NCBI GenBank assembly: GCA_029260735.1
Contig: JAJDCR010000070.1
Span: forward strand, 1 to 64,000
DNA from: Planctomycetota bacterium
GTDB taxonomy: Bacteria > Planctomycetota > Uabimicrobiia > Uabimicrobiales > Uabimicrobiaceae
Reading direction: 5' to 3'
DNA: 64,000 bases
Part shown: positions 18,581-33,500 of the stretch, one piece after another
Layout: every line of letters begins with the position of its first letter
Position numbering within the stretch: the first letter of the stretch is position 1
Notes under the pieces: model-generated
Told to the model about the DNA's origin: nothing
What the model saw: only the letters and a program-made list of their open reading frames with translations
Database searches by the model: none
Made by a program: the position numbers and the translations under genes

Positions 18581-21500
18581 TATCAGGATAGCTTAGCGAT
18601 CATTGGTATTTCTTGCCATTTTCCAGGAGCAATGGATCATGGGCAGTTTTGGCAAAATCTCAGAGAAGGAAAGGAGAGTGTTGATTTTTTATCAAAGGAG
18701 AAACTAGAAAACTTCTTCTTGCCCCCAGGAATTCTAGATAATCCTAACTATGTTGCCATCCATGCTGGAATTGAAGGAAAAGATTTATTTGATCCTTCTT
18801 TTTTTAATATTTCACCAAGCAATGCAAAATTAATGGACCCTCAATTACGCTTGCTATTGCTTCATTCTTGGCAAGCGATAGAAGATGCTGGTTATGTGGC
18901 AAGTAAGATTCCCAAGACAGGCGTTTTTATATCGGCGAGTAATTATTTCTACAACTGTCTTTCCTCAAAAGTTTCTCCGACAAATCAAGTAATTCAAAGC
19001 TCAGATGAATATGTTGCTTGGCTTTTAGCTCAAGGTGGCACAATTCCCACGATGATCTCTTATCAACTAGGCTTGCAAGGGAAAAGTGTTTTTCTACACT
19101 CCAATTGTTCCTCTTCTCTAACGGCCTTCGATTCGGCTTGTCAGAATTTGCAATTAAAGGAGGTCGATTATTCTTTAGTGGGAGCCGCTAGTCTACCTCC
19201 TTCGCTAAACTTAGGATATATACATCAGTCGGGAATGAATTTTTCTAGCGATGGTCATTGTAGAGCTTTTGATGCTAATGCTGATGGAATGATTGAAGGA
19301 GAAGGGGTGGGAGTCGTTTTGCTTAAGCGAGCAATGGATGCCATCGAAGACAAAGATCACATTTATGCGCTCATCCGTGGCGTGGGAGTCAATAATGATG
19401 GTTCGGACAAAGCGGGATTTTATGCTCCGAGTGTGAAAGGACAATCCTCGGTCATTCAATATGTTTTAGAAAAAACCCAAATCCATCCAGAAACTATTGG
19501 ATATGTGGAAGCGCATGGAACAGGAACAGCTTTAGGAGATCCCATTGAGTTAATGGCTCTATCGGAAGTCTATCAAAAATATACCACTGAAAAACAATTT
19601 TGCGCTATTGGATCGTTAAAACCCAATATAGGACATTTAGATACAGTAGCGGGTTTGGCTGGATGTATTAAGGTGGCTTTGAGTTTGTATCATGAAGAAC
19701 TTCCTCCTTCTATTAACTATACAAGTCCGAATCCTCAAATTGATTTTGAAAACTCTCCCTTTTATGTTATGGAGAAGTTAAAGCCATGGACTGAGCAAAG
19801 TCTGCCCAGACGAGCTGCTTTGAGTTCGTTTGGTATGGGAGGAACCAATACCCATGCTATTTTAGAAGAATATAAAACACAAGCAAAAGACAAAATTCAA
19901 AGTGCCGTTGCTGAAAATACGGTGCCTTTCTTAATTCCCCTATCTGCCAAAAAAGAGAGTAATCTAAAAGAATATGCTCTAAAATTCACAATATTTTTAG
20001 AACCATGGCAAAATCTATCGCCTGAGCAAGATAAAGAACAATTGCAAAGTCTTGCTTATACTTTACAAGTTGGTCGAGAAGCAATGGATGCGAGAGTTAT
20101 ATTTTTAGCCTATACAAGCAAAGAATTTATTCTTCTACTGCAATCCTTTATCAAAGGTAACAAAGAAGATTCCTATTTTAGAGGAAATTATCACTCTCAA
20201 GGAGAGAGCTTTAGACTAGAAGAAGACGAAGATGCCCAAGAATTAATTCGGCAATGGATCGAAAAGCAAAAATTTAAGAAATTGGCTAAATTATGGGCTA
20301 AGGGAACAAATATAGACTGGGAATTGCTATACCCAAAGAACCATCCTACACGTATGAGCCTTCCGACCTACCCTTTTGCGAAAGAAAGATACTGGATTTC
20401 AGAAACGGACAATGATGAGCTTAGATCAAAATCTAAGCCACCGATCATTCATCCACCGTTTGAAGTGTCGTCTCATAATCCCCGTGGTGTAAAATTCCCA
20501 CTAGAAAAAACAGAAAAAGAGTGGCTATGTTTAAAAGAAAACTGGATAGAAGCTCCTCTACTAGAGGATGTTAATTGGGTTGATTTAATTCTGAAAAAAA
20601 AGCTAGCCAAAATTCTAACCATTAGCCATGATCAAGCAAATAACAAGATTATCGAAAGAAGTCTCCATCAATTAAAAGAAATCTGCCCTGAAATTTCAAA
20701 CTGGCAAGTTCATCATTTGTATTTAGAAAAAGGAATGTCGATAGAAAAGCTATTGAAAAAGGAATATGGAAAGCTTCCTTTTCCCGAGACAATCTTTTAC
20801 TTTCCTGCACGAGAATCAAACTATGATGATGAGGATGACGATGACATATCTCTAAGCTGGGTACGCCAAGGACTTGAGCTATGTCAATCACTCCTAAAGT
20901 ATGCCTATAAGTATTCCATAAACACGTACTATTGTTTTTCAACAGATGATGGTGAAAAGAGCCTCTACCAGGAAGGGTTGTCAGGATTATATCGCTGTGC
21001 GATGATGGAAAACCATAATCACAGATACCGAATGATTGCGACAAAGTTCAACGATAAAAATGCCGGACATAAATATATTCAGGAATGGTTGCTCGATACC
21101 CCCATAGAGGAAAATCCCTCTCGCCGTTTCATGTTGCACCGAGAAGAAGATAAGCGATGGATCAGTGATTTGTCGGAAATATCAAAATGGTCTACTCAAG
21201 AGTCCCCTCCTCAATTTAGGAAAGAAGGAACCTATCTCTTAGTCGGAGCACTCGGGGAGGTCGGGCAAGAATTATGTTTTCACTTGGGGCTAAAGTACCA
21301 AGCAAAACTAGTGATACTATCACGACGAGCGAGGAACGAAGATACCAATGCGATTCTTTCACGTATAGAATCATCTGGAGCGAAGGTGGTTTACCGATCG
21401 GTTGATGTTACTAATTTAAATCAGTTAGAAAAGGTCATCAATAGCGTTAAGGAAGAAGTCAAAAAATTTGATGGCGTTATCCATTTAGCTCGGTCGGTCA

Positions 21501-24500
21501 ACGATAGTTCGATTGTAAATAAATCCTTTCTATCCTTCCAAGAAACCATGGCAGCAAAAGTTCAAGGCACCTTAGCTATTGATAAGGTAACAAAGAAAGA
21601 GGCTTTGGATTTTTTTATGATTTATTCCTCTATGGCAGCGTTTGGAGTTCAGGGTTCTCCAGACTATGCTTACTCCACTGCATTTCAAAATGCATTTGTT
21701 CGCTATCGAAATAAATGTGTTACTCGAGGAGAGCGTTCAGGAAAAAGTGTATCCCTTTGTTGGGGGCAGTGGGCAATGGATGGAGCAGTTGATCCTGGAA
21801 AGATGGTTGCTCGGCAAAAGAAAATGGCCGAGAAGGGCATGGATTTCATTGATTTTCCATCGGCATTGACAATGATGGATCTCGCATTGAAAAGTCAGGA
21901 CGCGGTATTAGGTTTCATTGCAGTAAAAGATAAGGCAAAAGTAAAGGAAACATACGGGCTTTTAGAAAAAGAACAAAAAAAGAGCAGCTATCCAGAAAAA
22001 AAACAAGACAACTTTTTCGATATAACGTCCCTCGCAGTGTCGCAAGTTTTACAAATAGATCTTGCCGAAATAGATCTGCACACTGAGCTTCAATCCATGG
22101 GCTTAGATTCTATTGGTGCCATGCAATTATCAACTCGCCTAGAGAAAATCCTGAGTATCAGTATTCCCCCTTATTGGTTTATTGACTATCCAACAATTGA
22201 AACCCTTGCCCAAAAAATGAAAGCAGAAAACGGGGGCATTTCTATTTTAGAGAAACGCAGAGTAAATGAGGTAGAAAAACAGTCTCATCAATCAAAGTCT
22301 AAACAAGAAGATTTATCAGAGATAGACTCTCTTAGGTTTAATAGCATGGAGCCTATCGCGATCATCGGACTGTCTGGTTTTTTTCCCGGAAGTATGAATA
22401 TTCAGACATTTTGGGATCATATTAGCAAAGATAAGTCTTTAATCACAGAAATTCCAAAGGATCGGTTTGATTGGAGAGACTACTATGATCCGACAGGTAA
22501 GAAAAAAGGATGTATGCGAACCAAATGGGGAGGATTTATTCCCGATATTTCATCCTTTGATCCAGAACTTTTTAGAATTCTTCCTTTAGAAGCGGACGAA
22601 ATGGATCCCCGTCAAAGACTACTCTTGATGTCAACATGGCAAACCTTAGAGGATGCCGGAATTAACCCCATTTCATTGAAAGAAAGCAATACGGGAGTTT
22701 TTGTAGCTTGCGAATCTCATGAGTATTCTCAGCTCATGCAAGAAAAGGGGATTTTTTCAAAAAATCCTTTTAACCATGCCGATAGCATGATTGCAAACCG
22801 AATCTCATACCATTTTGATTTTTCAGGGCCTAGTGAATTTGTCAACACAATGTGTTCAGGGTTCGCTGTTGCTTTGCATAGAGCAGTGGTTGCTTTACGT
22901 GCGGGCAAAATAGATCGTGCTATTGTCGGAGCGGCAAATATTCTCTTGTCTCCAGAACCCTTCATTCGATTATCTCATGCCGATCAAATAAGCACTCAAA
23001 ATACTGTTAAATCCTTTGGGAAAAACGGAGATGGCTATATCCGTTCTGAAGGAGTCGGTACAATATTAATAGAACGTCTCAGCGATGCTAAAGCTAGTCG
23101 CCGATATTGCTATGCCACGATTAAGCATACGGCTGTTAACTATAATGGCCAAGGCGGAATGTCCATGGCTGCACCCAATAAAAATGCTCATACAAAACTG
23201 ATCAAAACATGTTACGAGGAAGCTTGTATTGATCCACGGCAAATTGCTTATATCGAGGCTCAAGGGATGGGGCTTGCGGTAGCTGACATTGCGGAGTGGG
23301 CAGCCCTAAACCGCGCCTTGCTAGAACTCTACCAAGAGCAAGGCTACGAAGTTACCGCGGGGATTTGTCGAGTGAGTACACTAAAGCCTATGTTAGGGCA
23401 TATGCATTCGGCCTCCTCTCTAGGAGCTTTACTGAAGATTATTCATAGTTTTCACACGAAAAAAATTCACAAAGTCTTGGGCTTTACGGATGTCAATGAG
23501 TATTGCGAAATGGAAAACATGCCTTGCCGCATAGCTGTAGAGACAGAACCTTGGGAAGATACTTCCTATCCTAAACTTGCTGCACTCCACTCTTACGGCT
23601 CTGGAGGGAACAATGCTCATGTCCTTTTGGAGGAGACTCCCAAGGCCTTAGAGGTGGAAAAAAAATCTCTTAAGCCTAGGGGTTTTAATCTTAGGCACTG
23701 TTGGTTTGAACGAGAAGAGCTAGAGACTAAAATAGCCCATCCATTTTTAAAACGGCAAGTGTTTCGTGATGACAAACATGTTCTAGAGGTCGATTTTTCA
23801 GGAGATGAATTCTTTTTGAATCATCATGGAGTACAAAATAAATCCATTTTCCCTGGGATGGGATACATTGAAATGGCTCGTGCTGCCGCAAAGACAATTT
23901 TGCATCAGCCTATAGTAGAATTGCAGAGAATCACATGGAAAGCTCCCATGTTTGTTGAGGAGCCTTTATTAGCCTCTATTGAACTTGATCTGAAAAAAGA
24001 CTACTACGAGTATCGAGTCTATAGCCAGTTGCCCAGTAAAAAGAACCGAGTCGAGCACGCTCAAGGTCAGATTCTTCTTAGCCAAGCTCAGAGCATACCG
24101 CAAAAGAGTTGTAATATAAGCGCAAGTTTAAATGCCTTTCAAAAGATAGATTACCAGAAAAAAGAGTTTTATAGCCTCTTAGATCATTTGGGACTCAATT
24201 ATGGAGAATCCTTCACTTGTGTCGAAGAAATCTATCGATCAGAGAATACGATTTTTTCCAGGATAAAAATAGCAGATAATTATCAAAAGACAATGGATTC
24301 GTTTGTTTTGCATCCGGCAATACTAGATAGTGCTTTGCATACTAGTATTTATTTGCAACTGGATAAAGGAGAGTCTCTCACTGCCTTACGGGACACAAAG
24401 GAAACAGCTATTCCCTTTTTCATGAAAACGATTTGCCTATACGCACAGCTAGAATCAGAATGCTACGTTCATACTCAAGAATCCCAAGCCAGTAATGAAA

Positions 24501-27500
24501 AAATCAAAAAAATTGACATAGACCTGTATAGTAAAGATGGCCGTCATTTGGTCGCATTGCGGGAATTTTCGACTAGAGTAATTGCCTTGGATGAGGTAGA
24601 AAGTTCAGTTTCAAAGCGTTTACTATTTTGTCCTCTGTGGGAACCTGTTGCCATTGAACAAGGGAAGAAAGATAAAGAAGGAAAGAAAGATATTTTGGCA
24701 GTGATTGTTCCAAATAAAGCAACTAAATCGCTGATCGAATCTATGAATGAAAACTACGAGGTTTTTTCCTTAACTGAGATAAAGCCGGAAAAAGAAGGGA
24801 TAGATTCTTCTAAAATTCAATTCCAGTTTATGGAGATGCTCACTTATTTCCGCAAGAAAATCTTAGAGAAAAAGAAATTTAAAGTACTTGTCTTGATTCC
24901 CCCATCATTAAAAGTGAACTTATCCTTTTTTGAAGGCATTGTCAAAACAGTAAATTTAGACTCCCAAAAAATTCAAGGGCGCGTTGTCTATGGTCCTGAG
25001 TTTTTCCAAAAATCTGATTGGGAAAAGATTATTCTCTCTGAATGGGTAGATCAGTCAACTTACCCCGTAGTTGATTATTCCATTGATGGCCAGCGACTAG
25101 TATGCACATATAAACCAATAGAAGCGAAGAAAACATTTAAAGCCTCTCTAGAGTGGAAAACGGATGGGATATATGTAATTGCTGGGGGATTTGGCGGAAT
25201 TGGACGAGTGATGGTAGAGAACTTCTCTCGTAAAGAGGGAATAAAAATAGCCATTTTAACTCATTCCTCCCCTAATAAAGAAAGAGAAGAATGGTTAAAA
25301 TCCATTCGGAGAAACAACAACAAAATAGTCTATAAAATCTTGAATTTGAATAAGCGGGAAGAAGTCATTGCAGGGATAGATCTCCTAAGAGAGGAATGGG
25401 GAAGTATCCGAGGAGTCATTAATTGCAGTGGAGTGTTTATTCCAGGAGTTATCTTTACTAAAAAAGAGAAAGAAATAGAGCAAACTTTGGCGATCAAAGT
25501 TAATAGTATCCGACATTTAGATGAAGCCACTTTGAATGATCGATTGGATTACTTCGTTAATTTTTCATCTTTAGCTGCTACCCTGGGACACCGAAGGCAG
25601 TGGGATTATGCTGCCGCCAATAGTATTCAAGATGCTTATATCGAATACCGAGAAACTTTAGTCAAGGAGGGGAAACGGAAAGGAAAAAGTTTAAGCATTA
25701 ATTGGCCCAGTTGGAAAGATGGTGGCATGTTCATGGACGACATGACACGAAACATGATGTTCCAAACAGCTGGGATAAGACAAATCAGTAACAAACAAGG
25801 GGTAGATACATTTTATGATAGCCTGGGCTTAGATGTTTCCCAAGTAATTGTAGTAACCGGTGATGCAAAAAAAATTAAGGAGAAACTCTTTTCTCCCAAT
25901 ATGCATAGACTCCCTCAATCCCATGCTTCGACTCCCCTAATAATAGAGAATACAGCTCCTAGGCCAAATGTGGAAAAAAGGTCTGCCGCAGAAATAATAC
26001 GGGAACTATTAGGAAAATACCTTCGAGTACCTTCGGATCAAATACCTATGGATAGTGAATTTAGTGAGTTGGGATTTGATTCGATAATGGTCATTAGTAT
26101 ATCCGATGAACTTCGAGATAACTATGATATCGAGCTTGACCCTATAGTTTTATTTGAATACACCTCACCTGATTCTTTGGTCGAATACTTAGGGCAAGAG
26201 TATAGCAGTGTATTTCTTAAATTAGAGCAAACAGACCAAGAAAATTATCCTGATCTAGCACTTACTAAGGCATCTCAAGTCATTTCTTTACCCTCTGAGG
26301 AAAATAGAAAAGAGAAAGCGGAGAAAATTGCCATTATTGGACTAGCTGGCCGATATCCCAAAGCAGATAACATCGAATTGTTCTGGCAGAATTTATATGA
26401 AGGAAAAGATTGTATAACAGAAATATCTAAAGACCGATGGGACTTAGATGGGTTTTATGAGGAATCGGTGGAGAAAGCAGTTGCCCAAGGGAAGAGTTAC
26501 GGCAAATACGGTGGTTTTATTGACGATTTATACAAATTTGATCCCTTATTTTTTTCTATTTCTCCGCGCCAAGCAGAAATGATGAGTCCAAAAGTAAGGC
26601 TATTTTTGGAGGAATCCTATCATGCGATGGAGGATGCGGGATATACACCTCAGAAATTACATAAAAAATGCCAGGGAAAAATCGGAGTTTTTGCTGGTGT
26701 TTCTAAGGTAGGATTTGATTTATATTCAGATACATTCAGTGCAGTAGCCAATCGAGTCTCCTATCATTTTAATTTTTGCGGCCCGAGTATTGTTATTGAT
26801 ACGATGTGCTCTTCCTCATTGGTTGCCATCCACCAGGCATGTGAATCGATCAAACGTGGTGAATGTGACCTTGCCTTGGCGGGAGGAGTCAATGCCTATT
26901 TGCACCCCACTCATTTTTTTGGTTTTTCCCAGTTTCGTATGATGGCCCAAGATGGAAAGACTAAAGCCTTTGGAGCAGAAGCCAATGGAATGGTGCCCGG
27001 TGAGGGAGCGGGCTGTGTTTTACTAAAGCCTTACGAAAATGCAGTAAAAGATAGAGATACTATCTATGCCAATATCATTGGGAGTGCCACCAATCATGGA
27101 GGAAAGACCAATGGCTATAACGTGCCCAATCCTAAACTTCAGGCCGAATTGATTAGGACAGCTCTCCGGCGAGCAAAGATTAGCCCTAGAAGCATTAGCT
27201 ACGTAGAGGCACATGGGACAGGTACTTCTCTCGGAGATCCTCTTGAAGTGGCAGGGCTAACACGCGCTTTCAAAGAACATTCTCCCGATACAAACTACTG
27301 TTACATTGGTTCTGGAAAAACAAATATAGGGCATTCAGAAGCAGGTGCTGGTATAGCAGGATTAACAAAATTAATTTTGCAGATGAATCATCAAAAAATA
27401 GTTCCTTCCTTACATTCCCAGATACTCAATCCAAAGATAGATTTCTCCCAAACTCCCTTTATTGTGAATCAGAAATGTATCGACTGGGCTCCCTACGTAG

Positions 27501-30500
27501 AAGACAGTATCACTTATCCAAGACGGGCAGGAATAAGTTCTTTTGGAGCTGGTGGATCTAATGCGCATTTAATTGTAGAAGAGTATGTTCAAAAGCAGCC
27601 CACCCCAGCGAGTATAAGAAAGCCCCGACTCTTTACATTATCCGCAAAAAATGAGGATCGATTGAAGGAATATGCTGGAAAAATCATAAGCTACTTAAAC
27701 AAGAACAAGAAACTTGACTTAGCCGGGCTCTGCTATACTTTTCAAATAGGGCGAGAAGCTATGCCCGAACGATTAGCCATATACTGCATTGACCAAGAAG
27801 GGTTAAGCAAAAGTTTAAGTGCCTTTTTAGAGAAAAAAATAGATCAAAAAAGTTACAGTGGTCGCGTTTTGAAAAACGGAGGAAAAAAGCTCGCTGAAAG
27901 CAATGCCAAAAAACGCTATATAGAGGAGCTACTTAAGGATCATGAATATAAAGAACTCGCTGAACTATGGGTTGGTGGTTGTGATATTGACTGGGAAAGT
28001 TTGTCTCAGGCTGGTACTGCAGTGCGTTTGTCTGGTCTCCCGGTCTACCCTTTTGCCAAGGAAAAATATAAAATCTCAGAACTAGATGAGAAAAAGAGTA
28101 AGTCGTTTCCTCTAAAATCAAGTCCTCTAGAATCAAGTGTTTCTCCAGAAATGATTGCCCGACCGCTCGAACACTTGATAAAAAATAAATCTTGGCGGCT
28201 CTTACAAAAATTGCATCAAAAAGCGACTTTAACTAGGGTAACGATAGACTCTAGGCTAATCCAAGAAAAGACCTTGTACAAAATCAAACAATTGTTTGGG
28301 CAGGCGATCAAACTTTCTCCTTCGAAGATTGATGAAAAAGAAACTTTAGAAGCTTATGGAATAGATTCTATCATGATCGCTCAGCTCAATATCGAGTTGA
28401 TGGAAGTGTTTGGGGAAATCTCGGCAACTTTATTCTTTGAGTATCAAAATCTAGAGGAGCTGACAGAGTATTTTACGAAAGAGCATCGGTCAGCTTGTCT
28501 AGATTGGACAGAACTTGATAAAGTCAAAAAACAAGCCAGCGAAGAAGAAAAGAAAACTCCTGAACAGACAGAAAATGGGCCCGAGTTACTCGCTCTTAAA
28601 TTACAGAAGACAAGTTCTCGAAATTCGGATCTTATTTTCTCTGAAAATAGTTCTAGTGGTAGCTCAGAACCTATTGCCATTATTGGAATCAGCGGAATTT
28701 ACCCCCAAGCAGAAACCTTAGAAGAATATTGGAAAAACTTAAAGTCAGGCAAAAACTGTATCACAGAAATACCAAAGGAGCGTTGGTCTCTAGAAGGTTT
28801 TTATCACCCTGATAGAGAAGAGGCGATTGAGCAGGGAAAAAGCTATAGCAAGTGGGGAGGATTTGTCGATTCCTTTGCGGAGTTTGATTCTTTATTTTTC
28901 AAGATCTCGCCTAAAGAAGCCATGGATATAGATCCGCAAGAAAGAATGTTCCTGCAAGCTTCTTGGAATGCCCTGGAAGATGCCGGATATACTCGCGATA
29001 CTCTCAAAGAAAAATACCAACAACGAGTGGGCGTTTTTGCAGGTATAACCAAAACAGGATTTAATCTCTATGGCCCCCAATTGTGGAATCGAGGAGAAGA
29101 TGTCTTTCCTCACACCTCCTTTGGTTCATTGGCCAATCGCCTCTCTTATTTCCTCAATGTAGAAGGGCCCAGTCTGCCGATTGATACGATGTGCTCTTCT
29201 TCTTTAACCGCGATACATGAAGCCTGTGAGCATATTCATCGAGGGGAATGCTCTCTGGCATTAGCAGGAGGAGTCAATCTATACCTTCATCCTTCCAACT
29301 ATATTATACTATGCCGGCTCAGAATGCTCTCAGAAGAGGGGCAATGCAAAAGTTTTGGAGCGCAGGGAGATGGGTTTGTTCCCGGAGAGGGAGTAGGAGT
29401 GGTTTTATTAAAGCCACTAAAGGCTGCCATCAGAGATCAAAATGTAATCCACGCTGTAATTCGAGCAACGAGTGTAAACCATGGAGGAAAAACCAATGGG
29501 TATACGGTACCAAATCCTAAAGCCCAAGCAAAGTTGATTCGGAGTACCTTAGACAAAGCAGGGATTGACGCTCGCAATATCAGTTATATCGAAGCTCATG
29601 GAACAGGAACAAAATTAGGAGATCCCATTGAAATTACAGGATTAAATCAAGCTTTTGAAAAAGACACCGGGGAATTTAGTTTCTGTCAGATGGGTTCTGT
29701 CAAATCAAATATTGGTCATTTGGAAGCGGCTGCGGGAATTGCCGGATTGACAAAAATTATTTTACAGATGAAACACCAACAAATTGTGCCAAGCCTTTAC
29801 TCCGAGAAACTCAACTCCAATATTTCTTTTGAGAAGACCCCGTTTGTTGTAAATCAAAAATTAATATCCTGGAAACGTCCAAATATAGAAGGAAAAGAAA
29901 TTCCTCGCATAGCAGGGGTTTCTTCTTTTGGAGCAGGAGGAGCCAACGCTCATATCATCTTAGAAGAATATCCTGTTGCCAATAGAATATCCGTCCCTCT
30001 AGAGATAAAACCTCAAAACGAATTGTCTGTAATTCCTCTTTCGGCACGAACGAGAGAACAATTGGAGAACAAAGCCAGTCAGTTATTACAGTTTCTTCGT
30101 TCCTCCCGTTTAATCGAGAAAGAAATCGAATTAAAATCTTTGGCTTTCACCTTGCAAGTAGGACGAGAAGCGATGGAAGAACGCCTAGGTTTTCTCGTTA
30201 TTTCTGCTCTTGAACTAGAAGAAAAATTAGAAGTTTTTCTTGCCGGAAATCAAGAGATAGAAGAATCTTATCAAGGACAGGTCAGACAAAGTAAAGAAAC
30301 TCTTTCTCTCTTCACCGCAGATGAAGAATTGGCCGAAGCCATTGAAAAATGGATTCAACGCAAAAAGTTTTCCAAACTCCTTGGCTTATGGGTAAAGGGT
30401 TTGATCTTTGATTGGAATAAACTCTATGGAGAAGTCAAACCAAAACGTATCAGTTTACCAACCTATCCTTTTGCGAAAGAAAGATACTGGATTAAAGAAT

Positions 30501-33500
30501 TAAACGAGAAAGAGAATAACTCGTGTCCTGCAAAATCAGCATTAGCTCCTTTAATAATTCATCCATTGCTCCATGAAAACACTTCCGATTTATCAGAGCA
30601 ACGATTTACCTCTAGGCTAACGGGTAAGGAATTTTTCTTGAGGGATCATCAGGTAAAGGGAAAAAAAGTGCTCCCTGCAGTGGCCTATCTAGAAATGGCC
30701 CGAGCCGCCGTCGAAAGAGCCTCGGGAGAAATAAAAGAGGGAGCGACAATTCAACTCAAAAATGTAGTTTGGGCCCAACCATTTTTTATAGATGAATCGA
30801 TCGAGGGTTCTGCTAAAGAAGTGCATATTGGATTACAGAGAGAGCATGGTGGCCCAGTATCTTATGAAGTCTACACCAAAAACAAAAGTGAAGAAGAAAT
30901 AACCTTACATTGCCGAGGAATAGCAGAATTTAAAACGATAGAAGAATTTCCTCGGGTGGATCTTGAAAAACTTCGGTCAAAAATGGATCAGGGAACCTTG
31001 AGGAGAGAAATTTGTTACCAATTCTTCCAAAATATGGGATTAGAGTATGGCTTATCTCACCAAGGAATTACTGAAATTTACCAAGGAAAAAATCAGGTTT
31101 TAGCAAAACTATTTCTTCCTCTCAGGGAAACAGAAAATGACTATGTTCTTCACCCCTGCTTGATGGATTGTGCTCTGCAATCTTCCATCGGCTTGATTCT
31201 AAACTCTACTTTGTTTCCGGATGAGGAAACATCTTCCCAGCCAAATCTTCCTTTTGCTTTGGAGTCCTTGGAGATTTTACACAAGTGCACTAGCCGGATG
31301 TATTCATGGGTACGCTCTTCAGAGAGAAATCATTCCCCAGACAAAACACAAAAATTAGACATTGATTTGTGCGATGAACAAGGGAATGTTTGCGTTAAGA
31401 TGAGGGGGTTTTCTTCTAGAAAGTTAGAAGAAAAATGGGGATCTTCCCAACAAACAAACCTAAAACAGGAAGAAAAGGAGAGGGGGTTGCAATCTCTAAT
31501 TCCTGTATGGAATCCCATTTCAGGGGAACTTAAAAATAGGGTTAATATTTCATCACAAGCAAAGATACTATTGATAGGATCAGAGCAAGATAAATTAGCT
31601 TGGAATCAATTAGCCTGGGTTCAAAAATTCTATCCAAACGCTGTTGCTATAGAATTACCTTTAAAAGCAAGTCTCGAAGTAATTGAGGAAAAGCTAGAAG
31701 ATGCCTTACTCGATTCTTGTAACCAACTTCTCTGGATAGACTTAAATGCTTCTCGGAAAGCAAACGCCCAGGGGACAAAAAAATTACCCGAACAAGGAGT
31801 ATTAGAGGTCTTTCGTATTGTAAAAACTCTTTTAAACTTAGGTTATCTCAATAAAGAGCTTGAGTGGACAATCATCACAAGCCGAACCCAGTTGGTCAAA
31901 AAGGGAGAAATTCCCATTCCCACTCAGGCGGGGCTTTTTGGATTCATTGGGAGCTTGGCCAAAGAGTTTCCTCTCTGGAAACTACGTTTGCTCGATATAG
32001 AATCTTTAGAGTTGGTTTCCGCTCAAGAATGTCTTTCTCTCCCTTGCGATCCACAAGGCAATGGGTTAGCTCATCGTAGTCAGACATGGTTTCGGCAAGG
32101 ATTTGCTCGTGTTGAGAAATGGGAAGAAGAAAAGCCTCTCTATCGAACAGAAGGTGTTTATGTTGTCATTGGTGGCGCTGGTGGTATTGGGGAAGCTTGG
32201 AGTCGTTTTATGAGCCAGCACTACCAAGCTCAGATCGTTTGGATTGGTCGACGAGAAAAAAACAAATCGATCCAAGACAAAATTAAATCTCTCGGCCTCC
32301 TAGGCAAAAAACCGCTTTATATTACGGCAGATGCGACAAAGCAAGATTCTCTAAAAAAGGCCTTTGCAGAGATCAAAAAAACTTATCCCCAAATTCATGG
32401 GATTGTTCATTCCGCTTTAGTCCTCAAAGACCAAAGTCTTACAAAAATGGATGAATCCACCTTTAGAGCTAGTCTATCGGCTAAAGTAGATATCAGTGTC
32501 AATATAGATCTTGTCTTTGGAAAAGAAGACTTGGATTTTATCTTGTTCTTTTCTTCTATGCAATCTTTTGATAAAGCTCCTGGACAGTCCAACTATGCCG
32601 CTGGTTGCACCTTTAAAGATAGCTTTGCTCAAATGCTAAACCATAAGTGGTCGTATCCTGTAAAAATTATGAACTGGGGATACTGGGGTAGTGTAGGACT
32701 CGTAGCCGACACATTCTACAAGAAACAAATGGAGAAGAAAGGGATTGCCTCTATTGAGGCTGGGGAGGCGCTGGAGTTACTGGAAACTTTTATGAACTCT
32801 CGTTTTTCTCAAGTCGCTTTAATTAAAACTTTAAAACCCCAAGCAGCGCAAACTTTAAACGTAAAAGAAGAGATAACTTTTTACTCTAGCGTTTCCAGCT
32901 CGGTACTCCCTCTAGTAGAAAAAACATTGCCTAAGCAAGATTCTTCGAAGCAAATTTCTTCTCTTGAAGGACTAAAAAATCCCGAAATTGATTTCCTATT
33001 GGCGGATATTCTTTCTGCTAATCTAGCCTCTTTGGGACTTTTGACAGAGGGAATTTCTAAAATAAAAACTCTTTCTTTAGAAAAACAAGCTGCTCCCTTC
33101 TATGAACGCTGGCTCAATACAAGTGTTCACTATCTGCAAAAGAAAAAACTTCTTAGTGAGGATCTCAAGTTTACTGAAAAAATTAGAAAACTTTCCGTTT
33201 TATGGGAAGAATGGGAAGAAAAGAAATCTCAGTGGATAAAAAATCCCCATTTTTTCAAAAATCAAAAAGCCTCCATCGTTTTATTAGAGACTTGCCTTAA
33301 AGCATTGCCGGAAATTTTGATGGGAAAACAATTGGCGACAGAGGTCATGTTCCCTCATTCTTCTTTTGAACTAGTAGAAGGAGTTTACCAAGGAAACGCG
33401 CTCTCTGACTATTTTAATGAAGCGCTTGCAAATACCTTGGTCGAGTGTATTAGAAAAGGAATAGAGACAGATGGAAAAAGAAAACTCCGCATACTGGAAG

